Shown here piece after piece: positions 37,840-46,982 of a stretch of DNA of 64,000 nt. Made by a program: the position numbers and the translations under genes. The DNA comes from Rhodoferax sp. BAB1. GTDB taxonomy: Bacteria > Pseudomonadota > Gammaproteobacteria > Burkholderiales > Burkholderiaceae_C. The stretch lies in NCBI RefSeq assembly GCF_013334205.1, contig NZ_CP054424.1:1880001-1944000 (forward strand), written 5' to 3'. How positions within the stretch are numbered: position 1 is the first letter of the stretch; every line of letters begins with the position of its first letter. The notes below the pieces were generated by a model that ran no database searches, was not told the origin of the DNA, and worked only from the letters and a program-made list of their open reading frames with translations.

Positions 37840-38550
37840 ATGGAATCGCAATTCGGTCTGTACAACGTCTGGGCCCAGGGTGACTGGGTCACACGCGGCG
37901 TCGCCCTGCTGCTGCTGGGCATGTCCCTGGCTTCGTGGATGGTGATCGTGCTCAAGGCCTTGGACATCGTGCGCTACAAGAAGCTGGCCCGCCAGGCCGA
38001 GACCTTCTGGCACAGCGCCGACTTCGCCGAAGGCCTGACCAGGCTCGGCCCGCAGGAAGACAACCCCTTCCGCAATCTCGCCGAGGAGGGACGCGAGGCC
38101 GTGGCGCACCATCGCAACACCAAGGCGCACCTGCACGACAGCCTGGACGTGAGCGACTGGGTCACGCGCTGCCTGCGCAACAGCATGGACCACGCCACGG
38201 CACGCCTGCAGGGCGGCCTGGCCATCCTGGCCTCGGTGGGCTCCACCGCTCCCTTCGTCGGCCTGTTCGGCACTGTCTGGGGTATCTACCACGCCCTGCT
38301 GAGCATCGGCGTGGCCGGCCAGGCCACCATCGACAAGGTGGCCGGCCCGATCGGCGAGGCGCTGATCATGACGGCGCTGGGCCTGGCGGTGGCCATCCCC
38401 GCCGTGCTGGGCTACAACGCCCTGGTGCGCGGCAACAAGGCCATCCTGGGCACGCTGGGCAGCTTCGCCCATGACCTGCACGCCTACTTCGTCACCGGCG
38501 CGCGCGTGGGTGGCAGCGAAGCCAAGGTCGTGCCCATGAAGAAAGCCTGA
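37840..38550 (+). CDS. exbB: ExbB proton channel protein
   Basis: A 236-residue MotA/TolQ/ExbB family inner-membrane protein. It has three membrane segments: VALLLLGMSLASWMVIVLKAL near the N-terminus and, after a cytoplasmic loop, LASVGSTAPFVGLFGTVWGIYHALLSI and MTALGLAVAIPAVLGYNALV. A ribosome-binding site (GGAG) lies just before the ATG. It is 21 bases after tonB and works with ExbD to energise TonB. Confidence 0.96.
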   Translation: MESQFGLYNVWAQGDWVTRGVALLLLGMSLASWMVIVLKALDIVRYKKLARQAETFWHSADFAEGLTRLGPQEDNPFRNLAEEGREAVAHHRNTKAHLHDSLDVSDWVTRCLRNSMDHATARLQGGLAILASVGSTAPFVGLFGTVWGIYHALLSIGVAGQATIDKVAGPIGEALIMTALGLAVAIPAVLGYNALVRGNKAILGTLGSFAHDLHAYFVTGARVGGSEAKVVPMKKA

Positions 38551-38554
38551 AACC

Positions 38555-38965
38555 ATGGCCTTCGGAACCCAGGACGACACCGACGAGGTGATGAACGAGA
38601 TCAACATGACGCCGCTGGTCGACGTCATGCTGGTGCTGCTCATCATCTTCATCATCACCGTGCCGGTGATGAAACACGCGGTCAACGTGGACCTGCCGCA
38701 GGCCTCGAGCCAGCGCGAGGAGATCAAGCCCGAGACGCTGCGCCTGTCGGTCGATGCCGCCGGCGCCTACTATCTCAACGGCAACCCGGTCAGCGACGAA
38801 GCCCTGCCGGCCCTGCTGCAGGCCGAGGGCGCGCGTAGCCCCCAACCCGACCTGCACATCAATGGCGACAAGGCCGTGCGCTATGAACGCGTGGCCCAGG
38901 CCATGGCCATGGCGCACCAGGCCGGGCTGCGCAAGATCGGCTTCGTGTCCGAGCCCAAACGCTGA
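38555..38965 (+). CDS. exbD: ExbD proton channel protein
   Basis: A 136-residue ExbD/TolR family protein with one membrane helix. The N-terminal motif NEINMTPLVDVMLVLLIIFIITVPV contains the conserved Asp required for proton flow. The periplasmic domain follows. It lies four bases after exbB and completes the TonB energising complex. Confidence 0.96.
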   Translation: MAFGTQDDTDEVMNEINMTPLVDVMLVLLIIFIITVPVMKHAVNVDLPQASSQREEIKPETLRLSVDAAGAYYLNGNPVSDEALPALLQAEGARSPQPDLHINGDKAVRYERVAQAMAMAHQAGLRKIGFVSEPKR

Positions 38966-38979
38966 ACCCGGCAAGCGGC

Positions 38980-39198
38980 ATGAGTGCAACCGTCAACGCC
39001 CCCCGTCCCGGCGCACCCGACGTGTCCGCCAGCCAGGTCACGGACGGCCCCGGCGCCCCGGCAGCACGGCTGGCACCCGACACGCAGCTGGACAGCGCCG
39101 CCCTGCTGCGGGGGGGCAAGGCCGTCACGATCCACCACAACGGCGAGTTCTACCGCCTGCAGGCCACGCGCCAGGGCAAGCTGATCCTGACCAAATGA
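38980..39198 (+). CDS. hemP: Hemin uptake protein HemP
   Basis: A 72-residue protein whose C-terminal half has the HemP core, LRGGKAVTIHHNGEFYRLQATRQGKLILTK-like, split here as LLRGGKAVTIHH and YRLQATRQGKLILTK. HemP is a small, usually Fur-regulated protein encoded with heme or TonB uptake genes, with a regulatory role proposed in some betaproteobacteria. It is 14 bases after exbD and ends the operon at a strong hairpin. Confidence 0.9.
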   Translation: MSATVNAPRPGAPDVSASQVTDGPGAPAARLAPDTQLDSAALLRGGKAVTIHHNGEFYRLQATRQGKLILTK

Positions 39199-39223
39199 AC
39201 AAGGGGCCCGATGGGCCCCTTGT
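39199..39223. terminator. Bidirectional hairpin between hemP and the GlcG-like gene
   Basis: An 11-bp perfect stem ACAAGGGGCCC / GGGCCCCTTGT with a 3-base loop directly follows the hemP stop and lies 19 bases past the end of the convergent gene. There is no clear T tract. Confidence 0.75.
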
Positions 39224-39242
39224 GATTGATGGCGAGCGCCGT

Positions 39243-39650
39243 TTACAGGCCGATGGCGGCAATACCGGCACGCGCGATCTGCGCGTCTTCCACCGACTTC
39301 ACGCCGCTGACGCCCACGGCGCCCAGGCACTGGCCGTCCTTCATGATCGGCACACCGCCTTCCAGCAGGCCGTCCAGGCCCGGGGCGCTGAGGAAGGACA
39401 CACGGCCCCCGTTGATCATCTCTTCGTAGATGCGGCTTTCACGCCGGCCCATGGCCGCGGTGCGGGCCTTGGCCGGGGCGATCTGGGCGGAGATGGGGGC
39501 GGCACCGTCCAGGCGCTGCAGCCACAGCAGGTGGCCGCCGTCATCGACGATGGAGATGCTGACAGCCCAGCTGTTCTTGAGGGCTTCGGCCTCGGCGGCA
39601 GCGGCGATCTGCTTGATGTCGGCGAGCTGGAGGATGGATTTGGTTTGCAT
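39243..39650 (-). CDS. GlcG/HbpS-family protein (possible heme-binding)
   Basis: A 135-residue single-domain protein of the GlcG/HbpS family. Features are LADIKQIAAAAEAEALKN, VSISIVDDGGHLLWLQRLDGA, APAKARTAAM and VPIMKDGQCLGAVGVSG. HbpS binds heme, and GlcG is encoded with glycolate oxidase in E. coli. Here the gene is convergent with hemP and within 3 kb of an alpha-hydroxy acid oxidase, so both associations are represented. No signal peptide is evident. ATG 39650 was chosen because the conserved sequence begins MQTKSILQL. Confidence 0.85.
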   Translation of the reverse strand: MQTKSILQLADIKQIAAAAEAEALKNSWAVSISIVDDGGHLLWLQRLDGAAPISAQIAPAKARTAAMGRRESRIYEEMINGGRVSFLSAPGLDGLLEGGVPIMKDGQCLGAVGVSGVKSVEDAQIARAGIAAIGL

Positions 39651-39842
39651 GGTGGGAAAGTGGCTAAAAAATGACAACGTGCAAGCATAGCCTCAGTTCT
39701 CCCCGCAGCCGCCCTGCGGCCCTGCAAAACTGCCATGACAAATACACAGGGTGTGTGGTGGATTGCAGCCGGTGGCTTGAATCCGCCTAGAATGACCGCA
39801 ACTGGGCAACAGCTGTTCTCAGCTTGATAAGGAGATGAAGAC

Positions 39843-40541
39843 ATGAGCGAACAAGTTCAAACCTACGGGCAGACCGGCTATGGCCAGGTGTTGTCCGCCA
39901 CCGAGCGCAACAAGGTGCTGCGCAATACCTACTGGCTGCTGGCCCTGAGCCTGCTGCCCACCGTGCTGGGCGCCTGGATCGGCGTGGCCACCGGCATCAC
40001 CGCCTCCCTGACCGGCTTCGTCGGCCTGATCGTCTTCCTGGGCGGCGCCTTCGGCTTCATCTACGCCATCGAGAAGACCAAGAACTCGGCCGCCGGTGTG
40101 CCGGTGCTGCTGGGTTTCACCTTCTTCATGGGCCTGATGCTCTCGCGCCTGATCGCCATGGTGCTGGGCTTCAAGAACGGCTCCGACCTGGTGATGACCG
40201 CCTTCGCAGGCACCGCCGGCGTGTTTTTCGTCATGGCCAGCCTGGCCACGGTGATCAAGCGTGACCTCTCGGGCATGGGCAAGTGGCTGATGGTTGGTGC
40301 CATCGTGCTGCTGGTCGGCTCGGTCATCAACGTCTTCGTGGGTTCCAGCACCGGCATGATCGTGATCTCCATGCTGGCCATCGGCATCTTCAGCGCTTTC
40401 ATGCTCTACGACATCAAGCGCATCATCGACGGCGGCGAGACCAACTACATCAGCGCCACCCTGGCCCTGTACCTGGACATCGTCAACGTGTTCCAGAGCC
40501 TGCTGGCCCTGCTGGGCATCTTCGGCGGCGAGCGCGAATAA
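39843..40541 (+). CDS. Bax inhibitor-1/YccA family membrane protein
   Basis: A 232-residue integral membrane protein with seven hydrophobic segments, for example YWLLALSLLPTVLGAWIGV, FVGLIVFLGGAFGFIYAI, VPVLLGFTFFMGLML and IFSAFMLYDIKRIIDGGE, where the last includes the family Asp pair region. YccA in E. coli binds and modulates FtsH; other relatives are calcium leak channels. A strong AAGGAG lies before the ATG. Monocistronic, with a terminator after it. Confidence 0.94.
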   Translation: MSEQVQTYGQTGYGQVLSATERNKVLRNTYWLLALSLLPTVLGAWIGVATGITASLTGFVGLIVFLGGAFGFIYAIEKTKNSAAGVPVLLGFTFFMGLMLSRLIAMVLGFKNGSDLVMTAFAGTAGVFFVMASLATVIKRDLSGMGKWLMVGAIVLLVGSVINVFVGSSTGMIVISMLAIGIFSAFMLYDIKRIIDGGETNYISATLALYLDIVNVFQSLLALLGIFGGERE

Positions 40542-40558
40542 GGGCAGAACTGCCCGGG

Positions 40559-40584
40559 AAAAAGGCCCTGCGGGGCCTTTTTTT
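40559..40584 (+). terminator. Terminator after the YccA-family gene
   Basis: Stem AAAAAGGCCC / GGGCCTTTTT with a TGCG loop and a T run, 18 bases after the stop. Confidence 0.9.
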
Positions 40585-40659
40585 CATCCCGCGGGCTATG
40601 CGACACTCAACCTGTCCCCTGAGATGCCGATAAGGTCAATAACGCCCTCCTGCCTACCC

Positions 40660-41019
40660 ATGACGCTGCGCCTCCTGCTCATCCCCGCCCTTGCCCTGCT
40701 GCTGGCCGCCTGCGACATCCCCGGGCTGGGCCCGGACCCGCGCATCGCCCAGCGCGAGGCCGAGGCCAGGGCCATCGGCGGCGCCTGTCGTTACGCCCAA
40801 CGCGGCATCGAGGAGTGCTACCAGCTCAATCCCAAGGCCCTGAAGACCGCCGTCTTCGATGGCTGGCGCGAGATGGACCAGTACATGCGGGACAACAAGC
40901 TCGAAGGCCAGCCCACGCCTGAGGCCAGGGAAGCGGCCGAAGCGCAGAAACCGGCTGCGGCCGAGAAAAAACCGGCCCCGGCAGCCAAGCCCGCCCCGGC
41001 CGACAAGAAAACCTCCTGA
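40660..41019 (+). CDS. Small lipoprotein, function unknown
   Basis: A 119-residue predicted lipoprotein: the signal peptide MTLRLLLIPALALLLAAC ends in the lipobox LLAAC. The mature part has two further Cys (GGACRYAQRGIEECY) that could form a disulfide, then a C-terminal tail rich in Ala, Pro and Lys (KPAAAEKKPAPAAKPAPADKK). I do not recognise a family. No clear ribosome-binding site precedes it. It is convergent with rlmD, 14 bases apart. Confidence 0.7.
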   Translation: MTLRLLLIPALALLLAACDIPGLGPDPRIAQREAEARAIGGACRYAQRGIEECYQLNPKALKTAVFDGWREMDQYMRDNKLEGQPTPEAREAAEAQKPAAAEKKPAPAAKPAPADKKTS

Positions 41020-41033
41020 TCCGCACGGGCTCC

Positions 41034-42470
41034 TCAGGCCCGTTCGAACACCGCCATGCTCTCGACGTGCGCGGTGTGCGGGAACATGTTGACCACCCCC
41101 GCCTGCGTGCAGCGATACCCCGCCTGGTGCACCAGCAGACCGGCGTCGCGCGCCAGCGTGGCCGGGTTGCAGCTCACGTAGACGATGCGCCGCGGCGGCG
41201 TCCAGCCCTGCGCCCCCGGCGTAGCCGGGTGGTTGGCGGGATCCACCTGCTGCTGGTGCAGGTCGGCCAGGGTCTTGGCCAGGGCGAAAGCGCCCTCGCG
41301 CGGCGGATCGACCAGCCACTTGTCGGCCACACCGTCCTGAATCAACAACTCGGGCGTCATCTCGAAAAGGTTGCGCGCCACAAAAGCGGTCGGCGCCAGG
41401 GCCTGTCCGGCGGGGCGAGTCACCTGGTTGCCGCGCAGGTTCTCGCGTGAGCGCGCCACCAGGGTCTCGCTGCCTTCGATGCCCAGCACCTCGCGCGCCT
41501 GGGTGGCGATGGGCAGGGTGAAGTTGCCCAGGCCACAGAACCAGTCGATCACCCGCTCGTCCTTCTGCGCATCCAGCAGGCGCAGCGCGCGCGAGACCAG
41601 CACGCGGTTGATGTGCGGATTGACCTGGGTGAAATCGGTCGGCTTGAAGGGCATGGTGATGCCGAACTCGGGCAGCGCGTAGCTCAGCGGCAGGGCATCC
41701 GGCGTGTCATCCAGCAGGTGCACGGTATCCGGCCCCTTGGGCTGCAACCACCACTGCACCTCCGGGTTCAGGACCGCAAAGGCACGCAGTTTCGCGAGAT
41801 CCCCGGCGCTCAGGGGCTCCAGGTGCCGCAGCACCAGGGCCGTCACCGCATCACCGCAGGCCAGCTCGATCTGCGGACAGGTCTCGATGGCGTCGAGCGA
41901 ACCGATCAGGGCGCGCAGCGGCATCAGCATGGCGCTCACATGGGGCGGCAGCACCGGGCAGACCTCCATGTCGGCCACGTAACGGCTCTTGCGCTCGTGG
42001 AAACCCACTAGCACCGTGCCCTTCTTGCGCACATGGCGCACCGACAGGCGCGCGCGGTAACGGTAACCCCAGGCCGGCCCCTCGATCGGGCGCAGCACGG
42101 TCTCGGCACGCACCTTGCCCAGATGCCAGAGGTTGTCCTCCAGCACACGCTGCTTCACCGCCACCTGGGCCGCCGGATGCAGATGCTGCATCTTGCAGCC
42201 ACCGCAGGCACCGGCATGCAGGCCGAAATGCGGGCAGCCGGGCCGCACGCGCTGGGACGACTCCTGGTGGATGGCCGTGACCGTGGCCTGCTCCCAGTTG
42301 TTCTTCCTGCGGTTGACGCTGGCACTGACCACCTCGAAGGGCAGTGCGCCTTCGACAAACACCACCTTGCCGTCGGCCCGGTGGGCGATGCCCTGGGCCT
42401 CGATGTCGAGCGATTCGATACGGAGGCTGTCCGGTGGAAAAGTTGCGTTTTTATTGCTTTCTTCAGTCAT
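41034..42470 (-). CDS. rlmD: 23S rRNA (uracil-5-)-methyltransferase RlmD
   Basis: A 478-residue SAM-dependent methyltransferase forming m5U1939 in 23S rRNA. It has an N-terminal TRAM-like domain, iron-sulfur Cys residues ([14 protein letters not shown] plus the later EVCPVL), the SAM fold ([16 protein letters not shown]) and the catalytic block [18 protein letters not shown] 42470 was chosen because upstream codons in the frame encode non-conserved sequence. Divergent from the sensory island. Confidence 0.95.
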   Translation of the reverse strand: MTEESNKNATFPPDSLRIESLDIEAQGIAHRADGKVVFVEGALPFEVVSASVNRRKNNWEQATVTAIHQESSQRVRPGCPHFGLHAGACGGCKMQHLHPAAQVAVKQRVLEDNLWHLGKVRAETVLRPIEGPAWGYRYRARLSVRHVRKKGTVLVGFHERKSRYVADMEVCPVLPPHVSAMLMPLRALIGSLDAIETCPQIELACGDAVTALVLRHLEPLSAGDLAKLRAFAVLNPEVQWWLQPKGPDTVHLLDDTPDALPLSYALPEFGITMPFKPTDFTQVNPHINRVLVSRALRLLDAQKDERVIDWFCGLGNFTLPIATQAREVLGIEGSETLVARSRENLRGNQVTRPAGQALAPTAFVARNLFEMTPELLIQDGVADKWLVDPPREGAFALAKTLADLHQQQVDPANHPATPGAQGWTPPRRIVYVSCNPATLARDAGLLVHQAGYRCTQAGVVNMFPHTAHVESMAVFERA

Positions 42471-42558
42471 GCCCCTATTGTCCCCGAGGTTAGACTGCCG
42501 GATCGGCAGCCTAAGACTGCCTCGTTTGTTTATCACCGGACATGGCCGCGGAGCAAGG

Positions 42559-44499
42559 TTGAAAAGCATCCAGAAACTTCCCTTGGTTTATCAGCTGCTG
42601 GGTGTGGCCTTGCTCTACGCCCTGCTGGCATGGCTGGCACTGAACCTCTTTTCGCCCGCGGGTGTCATCGGCGTCTTCTGGCCTGCCAGCGGCTGGGCGC
42701 TGGCATCCCTGTTGCTGGGCGGGCGTCGCCTGGCCTGGGGCATTTTTGCCGGTGCCCTGCTTTCCGAATTCCTGCTGGGCCTGACCGTACCTGCTGCCCT
42801 GACCACCGCCGGCGGCGCAACGGCGGGTGCGCTGCTGGCCCACTGGCTGCTATCGCGCGATGCCAGATTCAACCCGGGGCTGCAGAGCATTGGTGATTTT
42901 TCCCGTCTGATCCTCTGGGCCGCCATTCCGGCCGGCCTGCTCAGCGCCCTCGTGGGCGTCGGCAGCCTGACGCTCACTGGCGGCCTGGCCTCAGACGACT
43001 TCGGCAGGAACATGGTGCAGTGGGTGATCGGGGATGCGCTGGGCATCCTTTTGATCACCTCCCTGATCCTCATCTGGCGACAGGTGCCCGAGCAGCTGAA
43101 GGATCGCCAGCGCTGGACCGAAGCGGCCCTCATCCTCGGCCTGACCCTGCTCATAGGTCAGATCGTGCTCCAGGGATGGCTGTCGGAAGCGCTGGCCGGT
43201 TATATGCCCAAGGGCTACTGGCTGCTACCCTTGGCCTTCTGGGCCGCCACCCGCCTGGGCCCGCATGGGGCGATCATCGTCCTGTGCATCATCGCCGCAC
43301 AAACGATGCACGGCATCCATGACAACACCGGCTTCATGGCCCATCCGAACGTCGAGACCCGCCTGCTCGACGGCTGGTTCTTTGTCACCCTGAGCTGGCT
43401 GATGATCATGTTTCTGGCCTTGCGCATCAAGGGCTACCGGAACGCAGAAGCCGACCTGCGCATCGCCGCCACCGCCTTCGAATGCCAGGAGGGCATGATC
43501 GTCACCGACGCCCAGATGCGCATCCTGCGCACCAACAAGAGCTTCACGCAAATCATGGGCTATACCAACGAGGAGGTGGTGGGCCAGCCCACCACTTTCA
43601 TGCGCTCCGACCGCCATCCGGCCAGCTTTTACGAGAATGCATGGCGCACCGGGCGAGACCACGGGGTCTGGAATGACGAGGTCTGGCACCGACGCAAGAA
43701 CGGCGAGGTTTTCCCCCAATGGCTGACCTGTACAGCCGTGAAGAACGAAGACGGGGTCATCACCAACTACGTCGTCACCCACACGGACATCACCCTCCAG
43801 AAGCAGCAGGAGGCCAAACGCCTGGCCGATGAAACCGCCCACCGCAACGCGCTGGTGCGCGAAGTTCACCATCGCATCAAGAACAACCTGCAGGGCATTT
43901 CCGGCTTGCTGCGCCTGTTTGCGCAGGAAAACCCGCAGACAACCGAAGCCATCAACCAGGTCATGAGCCAGATCCGCAGCATCGCCGTGCTGCATGGCCT
44001 GCAGGGCCACGCCTCCCTGGACACCGTGCGCCTGTGCGAATTGACCAGCGCCATCGCCACCGATGTCCAGTCCGTCTGGCAAACCCCCATTGCCGTGGAC
44101 ATCCCTGCCCTCTGGACGCCCGGCATCATTGCCGAAAAAGAGGCCGTCCCGATCGCCCTGGTGCTCAACGAACTGCTGGTCAACGCTGTCAAGCATGGTG
44201 GCAAGGCCCATGGCCACGTCAGCGTGACGCTGCGAAAAGGCGAAGATCCGGAGACTATCCAGGTCAGCATCCGCAACTCAGGCCACTTGCGGACCAACAC
44301 CGATCGCCCGACCGCACAACACAACGGCCTGCAACTGGTGGCCTCGCTGATGCCGCGCGAGGGCGCCAGGTTGACCCGGGAACAGCGGGACAACGAGGTT
44401 CTCACCCGGCTGGAGATCTCCCCCCGGTACTGCACCTGGAAAAGGCTCCGGCATGAAGACACCGGACAAGCCAGCGCCTATCCATCTCCTGCTGGTTGA
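42559..44499 (+). CDS. MASE1-PAS-HisKA_2 sensor histidine kinase
   Basis: A 646-residue membrane sensor. Residues 1-290 form a MASE1-type multi-helix domain ([39 protein letters not shown]). Residues about 300-415 are a PAS domain ([19 protein letters not shown]). The HisKA_2 phosphorylation site is [13 protein letters not shown], His437/438. The ATPase N-box is [12 protein letters not shown], but the usual D-G-G box is degenerate (RNSGHLRTN). No ATG fits; TTG 42559 with GGAG five bases before is the best start. It overlaps the ANTAR regulator by 47 bases. HisKA_2 kinases with ANTAR regulators parallel EutW-EutV. Confidence 0.87.
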   Translation: MKSIQKLPLVYQLLGVALLYALLAWLALNLFSPAGVIGVFWPASGWALASLLLGGRRLAWGIFAGALLSEFLLGLTVPAALTTAGGATAGALLAHWLLSRDARFNPGLQSIGDFSRLILWAAIPAGLLSALVGVGSLTLTGGLASDDFGRNMVQWVIGDALGILLITSLILIWRQVPEQLKDRQRWTEAALILGLTLLIGQIVLQGWLSEALAGYMPKGYWLLPLAFWAATRLGPHGAIIVLCIIAAQTMHGIHDNTGFMAHPNVETRLLDGWFFVTLSWLMIMFLALRIKGYRNAEADLRIAATAFECQEGMIVTDAQMRILRTNKSFTQIMGYTNEEVVGQPTTFMRSDRHPASFYENAWRTGRDHGVWNDEVWHRRKNGEVFPQWLTCTAVKNEDGVITNYVVTHTDITLQKQQEAKRLADETAHRNALVREVHHRIKNNLQGISGLLRLFAQENPQTTEAINQVMSQIRSIAVLHGLQGHASLDTVRLCELTSAIATDVQSVWQTPIAVDIPALWTPGIIAEKEAVPIALVLNELLVNAVKHGGKAHGHVSVTLRKGEDPETIQVSIRNSGHLRTNTDRPTAQHNGLQLVASLMPREGARLTREQRDNEVLTRLEISPRYCTWKRLRHEDTGQASAYPSPAG

Positions 44500-45037
44500 C
44501 GATGACCGGCTCGTGATTGCAACGCTGAGCACAGGCCTGCAGCATGCGGGCTACCGCGTCAGCACGGCTGAATCCTCCGAAGAAGCCGAAGTGCTGCTGG
44601 CCAGCGGCGTGCGCCCCGACCTGGCCATTGTGGACATCCGCATGAGCGGTCAGGACGGCCTGCACCTGGCCCGGCGCCTGAGCGAGCTCGACCACATTCC
44701 CTTCCTCATGCTCAGCGCCTACAGCGAGCAGCACATGATCGGCCAGGCCAGCCAGCACGGCGCCCTGGCCTACCTGGTGAAGCCGCTGGACACGTCGCAG
44801 CTCGTGCCGGCGATCGAGGCGGCACTCGCGCGCGCCAATGAACTGCAGGGCCTGCGGGAAACGCGGGCCCAGTTGCAGGCCGCATTGGACGCCGAGCGCG
44901 ACATCAGCGTGGCGACCGGCATCACCATGGTGCAGCACCATCTCAATCGCCAGGACGCCTTCGAGCTGCTGCGCAAGATGGCACGCACCCAGCGCCGCAA
45001 GCTGGCCGATCTGGCGGCCGAGATCATCCGTGGTTAA
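44453..45037 (+). CDS. Response regulator with RNA-binding ANTAR domain
   Basis: A 194-residue regulator. The receiver domain has the acidic pair VDDD at 15-18, phospho-acceptor Asp61 (AIVDIRMSG) and Lys in YLVKPLD. The C-terminal part, about 130-194, is an ANTAR domain (GITMVQHHLNRQDAFELLRKMARTQRRKLADLAAEII) that in relatives such as AmiR, NasR and EutV binds paired RNA hairpins to prevent transcription termination. Its ATG lies within the kinase gene, so the two form a cognate pair. A structured leader lies downstream, before aer. Confidence 0.92.
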   Translation: MKTPDKPAPIHLLLVDDDRLVIATLSTGLQHAGYRVSTAESSEEAEVLLASGVRPDLAIVDIRMSGQDGLHLARRLSELDHIPFLMLSAYSEQHMIGQASQHGALAYLVKPLDTSQLVPAIEAALARANELQGLRETRAQLQAALDAERDISVATGITMVQHHLNRQDAFELLRKMARTQRRKLADLAAEIIRG

Positions 45038-45072
45038 TAAACACGGAATCGGGGCGCTGACATCGTTTCTGA

Positions 45073-45102
45073 TTGATACCGATCAAGGTATCGTGTTATA
45101 AA
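45073..45102 (+). promoter_or_regulatory. FNR-type site overlapping the likely aer promoter
   Basis: TTGATACCGATCAA (45073-45086) is a perfect TTGAT-N4-ATCAA FNR/ANR site. Its first six bases also read as a -35 (TTGATA), with TTATAA 17 bases later at 45096-45101. Site and promoter overlap, which would favour repression; activation would need a different start. GATACC/GGTATC forms a second, overlapping inverted repeat. Confidence 0.65.
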
Positions 45103-45110
45103 AACTGTCA

Positions 45111-45200
45111 GGACTGGCCATGCGAATGGCCGTCCCTTCATGAGGCCCTGACCCTGCCTTGTTGAAACGCCACCGGCGCCCAGCGCGCAATGGCGTTTCA
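45111..45200 (+). ncRNA. Structured leader of aer with two hairpins
   Basis: Hairpin 1 (45111-45135): GGAC-T-GGCCA pairs with TGGCC-GTCC around the 6-base loop TGCGAA. Hairpin 2: TGAAACGCCA (45163-45172) pairs perfectly with TGGCGTTTCA (45191-45200) around an 18-base GC-rich loop. Neither is followed by a T run. Location directly after an ANTAR regulator gene makes an RNA target conceivable. Confidence 0.4.
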
Positions 45201-45228
45201 GCTCCCAGGAATCAGTTCGAGGGACCTC

Positions 45229-46761
45229 ATGCGCACGAACCTACCGGTTACCCAGCGGGAATATGAATTCTCCAGCAGTGAAACGCTGCTGTCCGCCACC
45301 GACACCTCCAGCCACATCAAGTACGCCAACGCGGCCTTCATCCGCACCAGCGGCTACCGCGTCGATGAGCTGATCGGCCAGCCCCACAACCTGGTTCGTC
45401 ATCCCGATATGCCGGCTGCGGCTTTCGCCGACATGTGGCGCACCCTCAAGGAAGGCCAGTCCTGGACCGCCCTGGTCAAGAACCGGCGCAAGGATGGCGA
45501 CCACTACTGGGTCCGTGCCAACGCCGCGCCCATGCGCCGCAACGGCGAGGTGGTGGGCTACCTGTCGGTACGCACCAAGCCAGGTCGGGAGGAGATACAG
45601 GCCGCCGAGGACTTGTACCGGCGCTTTCGCGAGGGCAAGGCCGCCGGTCTGGCCTTCCATCGCGGCCTGGTGGTGCGCACCGGCTGGCTGCGCTGGATGA
45701 GCACCTTGCAACTGCTGCCAACCGCCTGGCGCGTGCGCCTGCCGCTGCTGGTGCTGGCCGCCCTCTTGGGAGCTGGCCTGGCGGCAAGCGGCCAGCCCGG
45801 CCTGGCCGGCATCCTCGCCGTGGGCCTGCTGCTGGCCGATCTGTTCATCGAGGCGCAGGTCACCGGCCCGCTGGCGCGCGTGCGCTGCACGGCCCAGCAG
45901 GTGGCCAGCGGGGAGGCGGCCAGCGACCTGAGCCTGGACCGCTGTGACGATATCGGCCTGCTGGCGCGCGCCATCACCCAGGCCGGGCTGAACCTGCAGT
46001 CGCTGGTGTCCGACGTCAACGAGCAGGTCTCCGGCCTGCATGTGGCCAGCCAGGAAATCGCCACCGCCAACAACGACCTGTCCAGTCGCACCGAACAAAC
46101 CGCTTCCAGCCTGGAAGAGACGGCCGCGGCCATGGAAGAGCAGACCGCCACCGTGCGACAGAACTCGGACACCGCCCAGCAGGCCAGCCAGCTCGCCGGC
46201 GCCACCAGCGAGGCCGCCAGCCGTGGCGGCGAGGCGGTGGCCAACATCGTCTCCACCATGTCGCTCATCTCGGATTCGAGCCGCCGCATCGCCGACATCA
46301 TCGGCGTCATCGACGGCATTGCCTTCCAGACCAACATCCTCGCACTGAACGCTGCGGTGGAAGCGGCACGCGCCGGGGAACAGGGGCGCGGCTTTGCCGT
46401 CGTGGCCAGCGAGGTGCGATCGCTGGCCGGGCGCAGCGCCGAGGCCGCCAAGGAGATCAAGGGCCTGATCGCCGACTCGGTCGGCAAGGTCGACACGGGC
46501 TCGCGCCAGGTGGCCCAGGCCGGTCAGACCATGACGGAAGTGGTGAGCCAGGTACGGCGCGTCAACGACCTGATCGCGGAAATCACCTCGGCGTCCAAGG
46601 AACAGGCCATCGGCATCGCGCAGGTGGGACAGGCCGTATCACAGCTGGACGAGATGACGCAGCAGAACGCCGCCATGGTGGAACAAAGCAGTGCCGCGGC
46701 CGGCAGCATGCGCGAACAGGCCCAGCGCCTGATGGAAGCCATCCGCGTCTTCTCCGTCTGA
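45229..46761 (+). CDS. aer: Aerotaxis receptor Aer-like (PAS-MCP)
   Basis: A 510-residue chemoreceptor. The N-terminal PAS domain carries the Aer signature [21 protein letters not shown] and [17 protein letters not shown], the FAD-binding redox sensor of Aer. A hydrophobic anchor follows ([18 protein letters not shown] and [16 protein letters not shown]), then a HAMP-like region and the MCP signalling hairpin ([35 protein letters not shown]). It lacks a CheR-binding C-terminal pentapeptide. ATG 45229 with GAGGGA is preferred; ATG 45190 lies in a leader hairpin. Expected to steer cells by respiratory redox state. Confidence 0.9.
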   Translation: MRTNLPVTQREYEFSSSETLLSATDTSSHIKYANAAFIRTSGYRVDELIGQPHNLVRHPDMPAAAFADMWRTLKEGQSWTALVKNRRKDGDHYWVRANAAPMRRNGEVVGYLSVRTKPGREEIQAAEDLYRRFREGKAAGLAFHRGLVVRTGWLRWMSTLQLLPTAWRVRLPLLVLAALLGAGLAASGQPGLAGILAVGLLLADLFIEAQVTGPLARVRCTAQQVASGEAASDLSLDRCDDIGLLARAITQAGLNLQSLVSDVNEQVSGLHVASQEIATANNDLSSRTEQTASSLEETAAAMEEQTATVRQNSDTAQQASQLAGATSEAASRGGEAVANIVSTMSLISDSSRRIADIIGVIDGIAFQTNILALNAAVEAARAGEQGRGFAVVASEVRSLAGRSAEAAKEIKGLIADSVGKVDTGSRQVAQAGQTMTEVVSQVRRVNDLIAEITSASKEQAIGIAQVGQAVSQLDEMTQQNAAMVEQSSAAAGSMREQAQRLMEAIRVFSV

Positions 46762-46771
46762 ACCGCGCGCC

Positions 46772-46960
46772 GTGGACACCCCCTCCTCCATTCCGCCGCA
46801 GAAGCTGGCCGAAATGATCGAGGCCATGCAGATGGCGCGCGACGAGCTGATCAAGGCGTCCCTGCTGCTGCGTGACCACCTGGACGAAACGGATGAAGCG
46901 GGCCGGGAACAGGCCCGCCGCATCGCAGAGGCACTGATAGCGCAATCCAGGAACAACTGA
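46772..46960 (+). CDS. Small helical protein, function unknown
   Basis: A 62-residue, highly charged, probably all-helical protein starting with GTG (MDTPSSIPPQKLAEMIEAM) and continuing ELIKASLLLRDHLDETDEAGREQARRIAEALIAQS. No membrane segment, no known motif. It lies 10 bases after aer and 22 bases before the PAS-GGDEF gene, so it is probably co-transcribed. It could be an adaptor for either neighbour; that is a guess. Confidence 0.6.
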   Translation: MDTPSSIPPQKLAEMIEAMQMARDELIKASLLLRDHLDETDEAGREQARRIAEALIAQSRNN

Positions 46961-46982
46961 AATCACCATACCCCCTCATCAG

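Noticed and set aside
45111..45135. Bona fide ANTAR-type hexaloop hairpin
   Set aside because: The loop TGCGAA has G at position 4 but T instead of the expected A at position 1, so I kept it only as a structured leader.
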